The notes beneath the pieces are model-generated. The model saw nothing but the letters and a program-made list of their open reading frames with translations. It was not told the origin of the DNA and ran no database searches. A DNA stretch of 16,899 nt. Origin: an uncultured Lachnospiraceae bacterium. Lineage in GTDB: Bacteria > Bacillota > Clostridia > Lachnospirales > Lachnospiraceae. Below are positions 16,396-16,899 of this stretch, piece by piece (the stretch's first letter is position 1; each line of letters starts with the position of its first letter). Both the position numbers and the translations under genes were made by a program. The stretch lies in assembly GCA_945836565.1 (NCBI GenBank), contig CAMALN010000011.1, positions 1-16,899 of the forward strand, in the 5' to 3' direction.

Positions 16396-16561
16396 AGTAG
16401 CGCTCCATACGTATAATAACGATGACAGTCGTGCAGCTCTTAACTGCAAAACCAGGGTACATATGCTTAGTCAAACATACCCTTCGGCGACCTCCCCTTT
16501 TGCCCACAATCATCTAATCTAAGTTATCCTGTGGGGTACTCTTGGAAACCGCACCTCTACT
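16396..16561 (-). ncRNA. Lysine riboswitch (L box) upstream of dapA
   Basis: Read on the minus strand, this 166-nt stretch matches the L-box aptamer. It opens AGTAGAGGTGCGG and closes GGAGCGCTACT, so that AGTAG (16557-16561) and CTACT (16396-16400) pair as P1. The conserved core GGGGAGGTCGCCGAAGGG lies in the middle, the AGAGTA element follows the first arm, and ACTGTCA precedes the last arm. Internal helices are visible: CCCCAC with GTGGG, GGGTA with TACCC, and TGCAG with CTGCA. The terminator and dapA follow directly, as expected for lysine feedback on its own pathway. I recognise the motif by eye; no covariance model was run. Confidence 0.94.
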
Positions 16562-16612
16562 CATATCTTGTATAACCTGTCTGGTGCATATAGCACGCTT
16601 ACAGCTTACTTG

Positions 16613-16641
16613 AATTTACCATATAAAATATGTCGTGTCAA
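16613..16641 (-). promoter_or_regulatory. Probable sigma-A promoter for dapA leader
   Basis: On the minus strand a perfect TTGACA (16636-16641) is followed after 17 nt by TAAATT (16613-16618), which keeps the TAnnnT of the -10 consensus. The predicted transcription start near 16606 lies about 45 nt before the riboswitch. The intervening leader has a small GTGC/GCAC hairpin (16584-16596). No better pair was seen between the foldback repeat and the aptamer. Confidence 0.6.
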
Positions 16642-16662
16642 TATATAATTAGTTGCTATGAC

Positions 16663-16890
16663 GCTTGCATATGAAGATAATAATTTTATTCCGGGACCGC
16701 TTGCGCTTAGATACGTTCTGGTAGGCGTCGCATCACATACGTTCTGCGACATGTCGTCGGCGTCATTCCAAATGTGCCTTCGGCACATGGACGCCTCCTC
16801 TCCTAGCGGTGCTAAGCTCTTGCTACACAAATCGCTAAGCACCGAGGGGCGTATATGTCCCTTCATAAAATATTATCTTCATATGCAAGC
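16663..16890. repeat. Foldback repeat with about 35-bp terminal inverted repeats (MITE-like)
   Basis: The left arm (16663-16697) and right arm (16857-16890) are inverted copies. The outer 20 nt (starting GCTTGCATATGAAG) are identical; one extra A, six more matches, three mismatches and a final GGGAC follow, about 31 matches in all. The 159-nt interior, richer in GC than its surroundings, folds into further hairpins: GTCGCA/TGCGAC (16727-16750), ATGTGCC/GGCACAT with a 3-nt loop (16772-16788), and ACGCCtCCTC...CGGTGCT paired with AGCACCG-AGGGGCGT (16791-16852). ATACGTTCTG occurs twice directly (16711, 16737). No transposase is encoded. An open frame over 16606-16866 on the minus strand looks incidental. 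Size, TIRs and lack of genes fit a non-autonomous mobile element or a structured intergenic repeat. No certain target duplication is visible, and the right end is only 9 nt from the window edge. Confidence 0.7.
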
Positions 16891-16899
16891 TGTATATTG

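Noticed and set aside
16288..16449. 54-codon N-terminal extension of dapA
   Set aside because: It would translate through the riboswitch 3' part, the terminator and the dapA Shine-Dalgarno; the ATG at 16287 gives the normal family length.
16606..16866. 86-residue open frame on the minus strand
   Set aside because: It lies almost wholly within the foldback repeat and its end runs through the dapA promoter; no family is recognised and no good ribosome binding site was seen. Probably a chance frame in structured DNA.
16655..16899. Target-site duplication around the foldback repeat
   Set aside because: The flanks share at most TAT beyond the arms and the right flank is only 9 nt long, so no duplication can be claimed.

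Overview
The window looks like a chromosomal segment from a Gram-positive, moderately AT-rich Clostridia bacterium, most likely of the Lachnospiraceae. Three things point there: a PolC-type replicative polymerase, an IreB-family protein (Firmicute-specific), and the order pyrH-frr-uppS-cdsA-dxr-rseP-ispG-polC, which is the Clostridia version of the B. subtilis pyrH-to-polC cluster with ispG in place of proS. All fourteen genes I support lie on the minus strand, so transcription runs from high to low coordinates. No rRNA, tRNA, CRISPR array, transposase or phage gene was seen.

Layout in the direction of transcription. (1) 16899-16288 is non-coding. It holds a 228-bp foldback repeat (16663-16890, MITE-like), a sigma-A-type promoter (TTGACA-17-TAAATT), a lysine riboswitch (16396-16561) and its intrinsic terminator (16321-16356). 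(2) The riboswitch controls dapA, which is followed by dapB, a small conserved gene of unknown function (DUF6145-like), coaX and dusB, with spacers of 70, 8, 11 and 21 nt. (3) A second promoter (TTGCAA-17-TATAAT) in the dusB tail begins a unit led by a bactofilin with a long acidic N-terminus. The bactofilin gene overlaps pyrH by 8 bp, and frr, uppS, cdsA, dxr, rseP, ispG, polC and ireB follow. (4) A hairpin at 26-51 with a T-rich tail closes the unit after ireB.

Together the genes supply the cell envelope and the replication and translation machinery. DapA and DapB make the diaminopimelate/lysine precursor for peptidoglycan, with lysine feedback through the riboswitch. Dxr and IspG are two steps of the MEP isoprenoid pathway, whose product UppS turns into undecaprenyl-PP, the wall lipid carrier. 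CdsA makes CDP-diacylglycerol for phospholipids, RseP is an intramembrane protease, and the bactofilin is a likely membrane-associated scaffold. PyrH, CoaX, Frr, DusB and PolC serve nucleotide and cofactor supply, ribosome recycling, tRNA modification and replication. IreB is known in enterococci as a target of a PASTA-kinase pathway that responds to wall stress.

Most of the window is ordinary core genome. The least explained parts are the foldback element next to the dapA promoter, the acidic bactofilin at the head of the pyrH unit, the small gene between dapB and coaX, and a terminator-like hairpin in the dapA-dapB spacer that points against the direction of the genes. Several gene starts were moved from the longest reading frame to the start with a good Shine-Dalgarno sequence (dapA, dapB, pyrH, frr).
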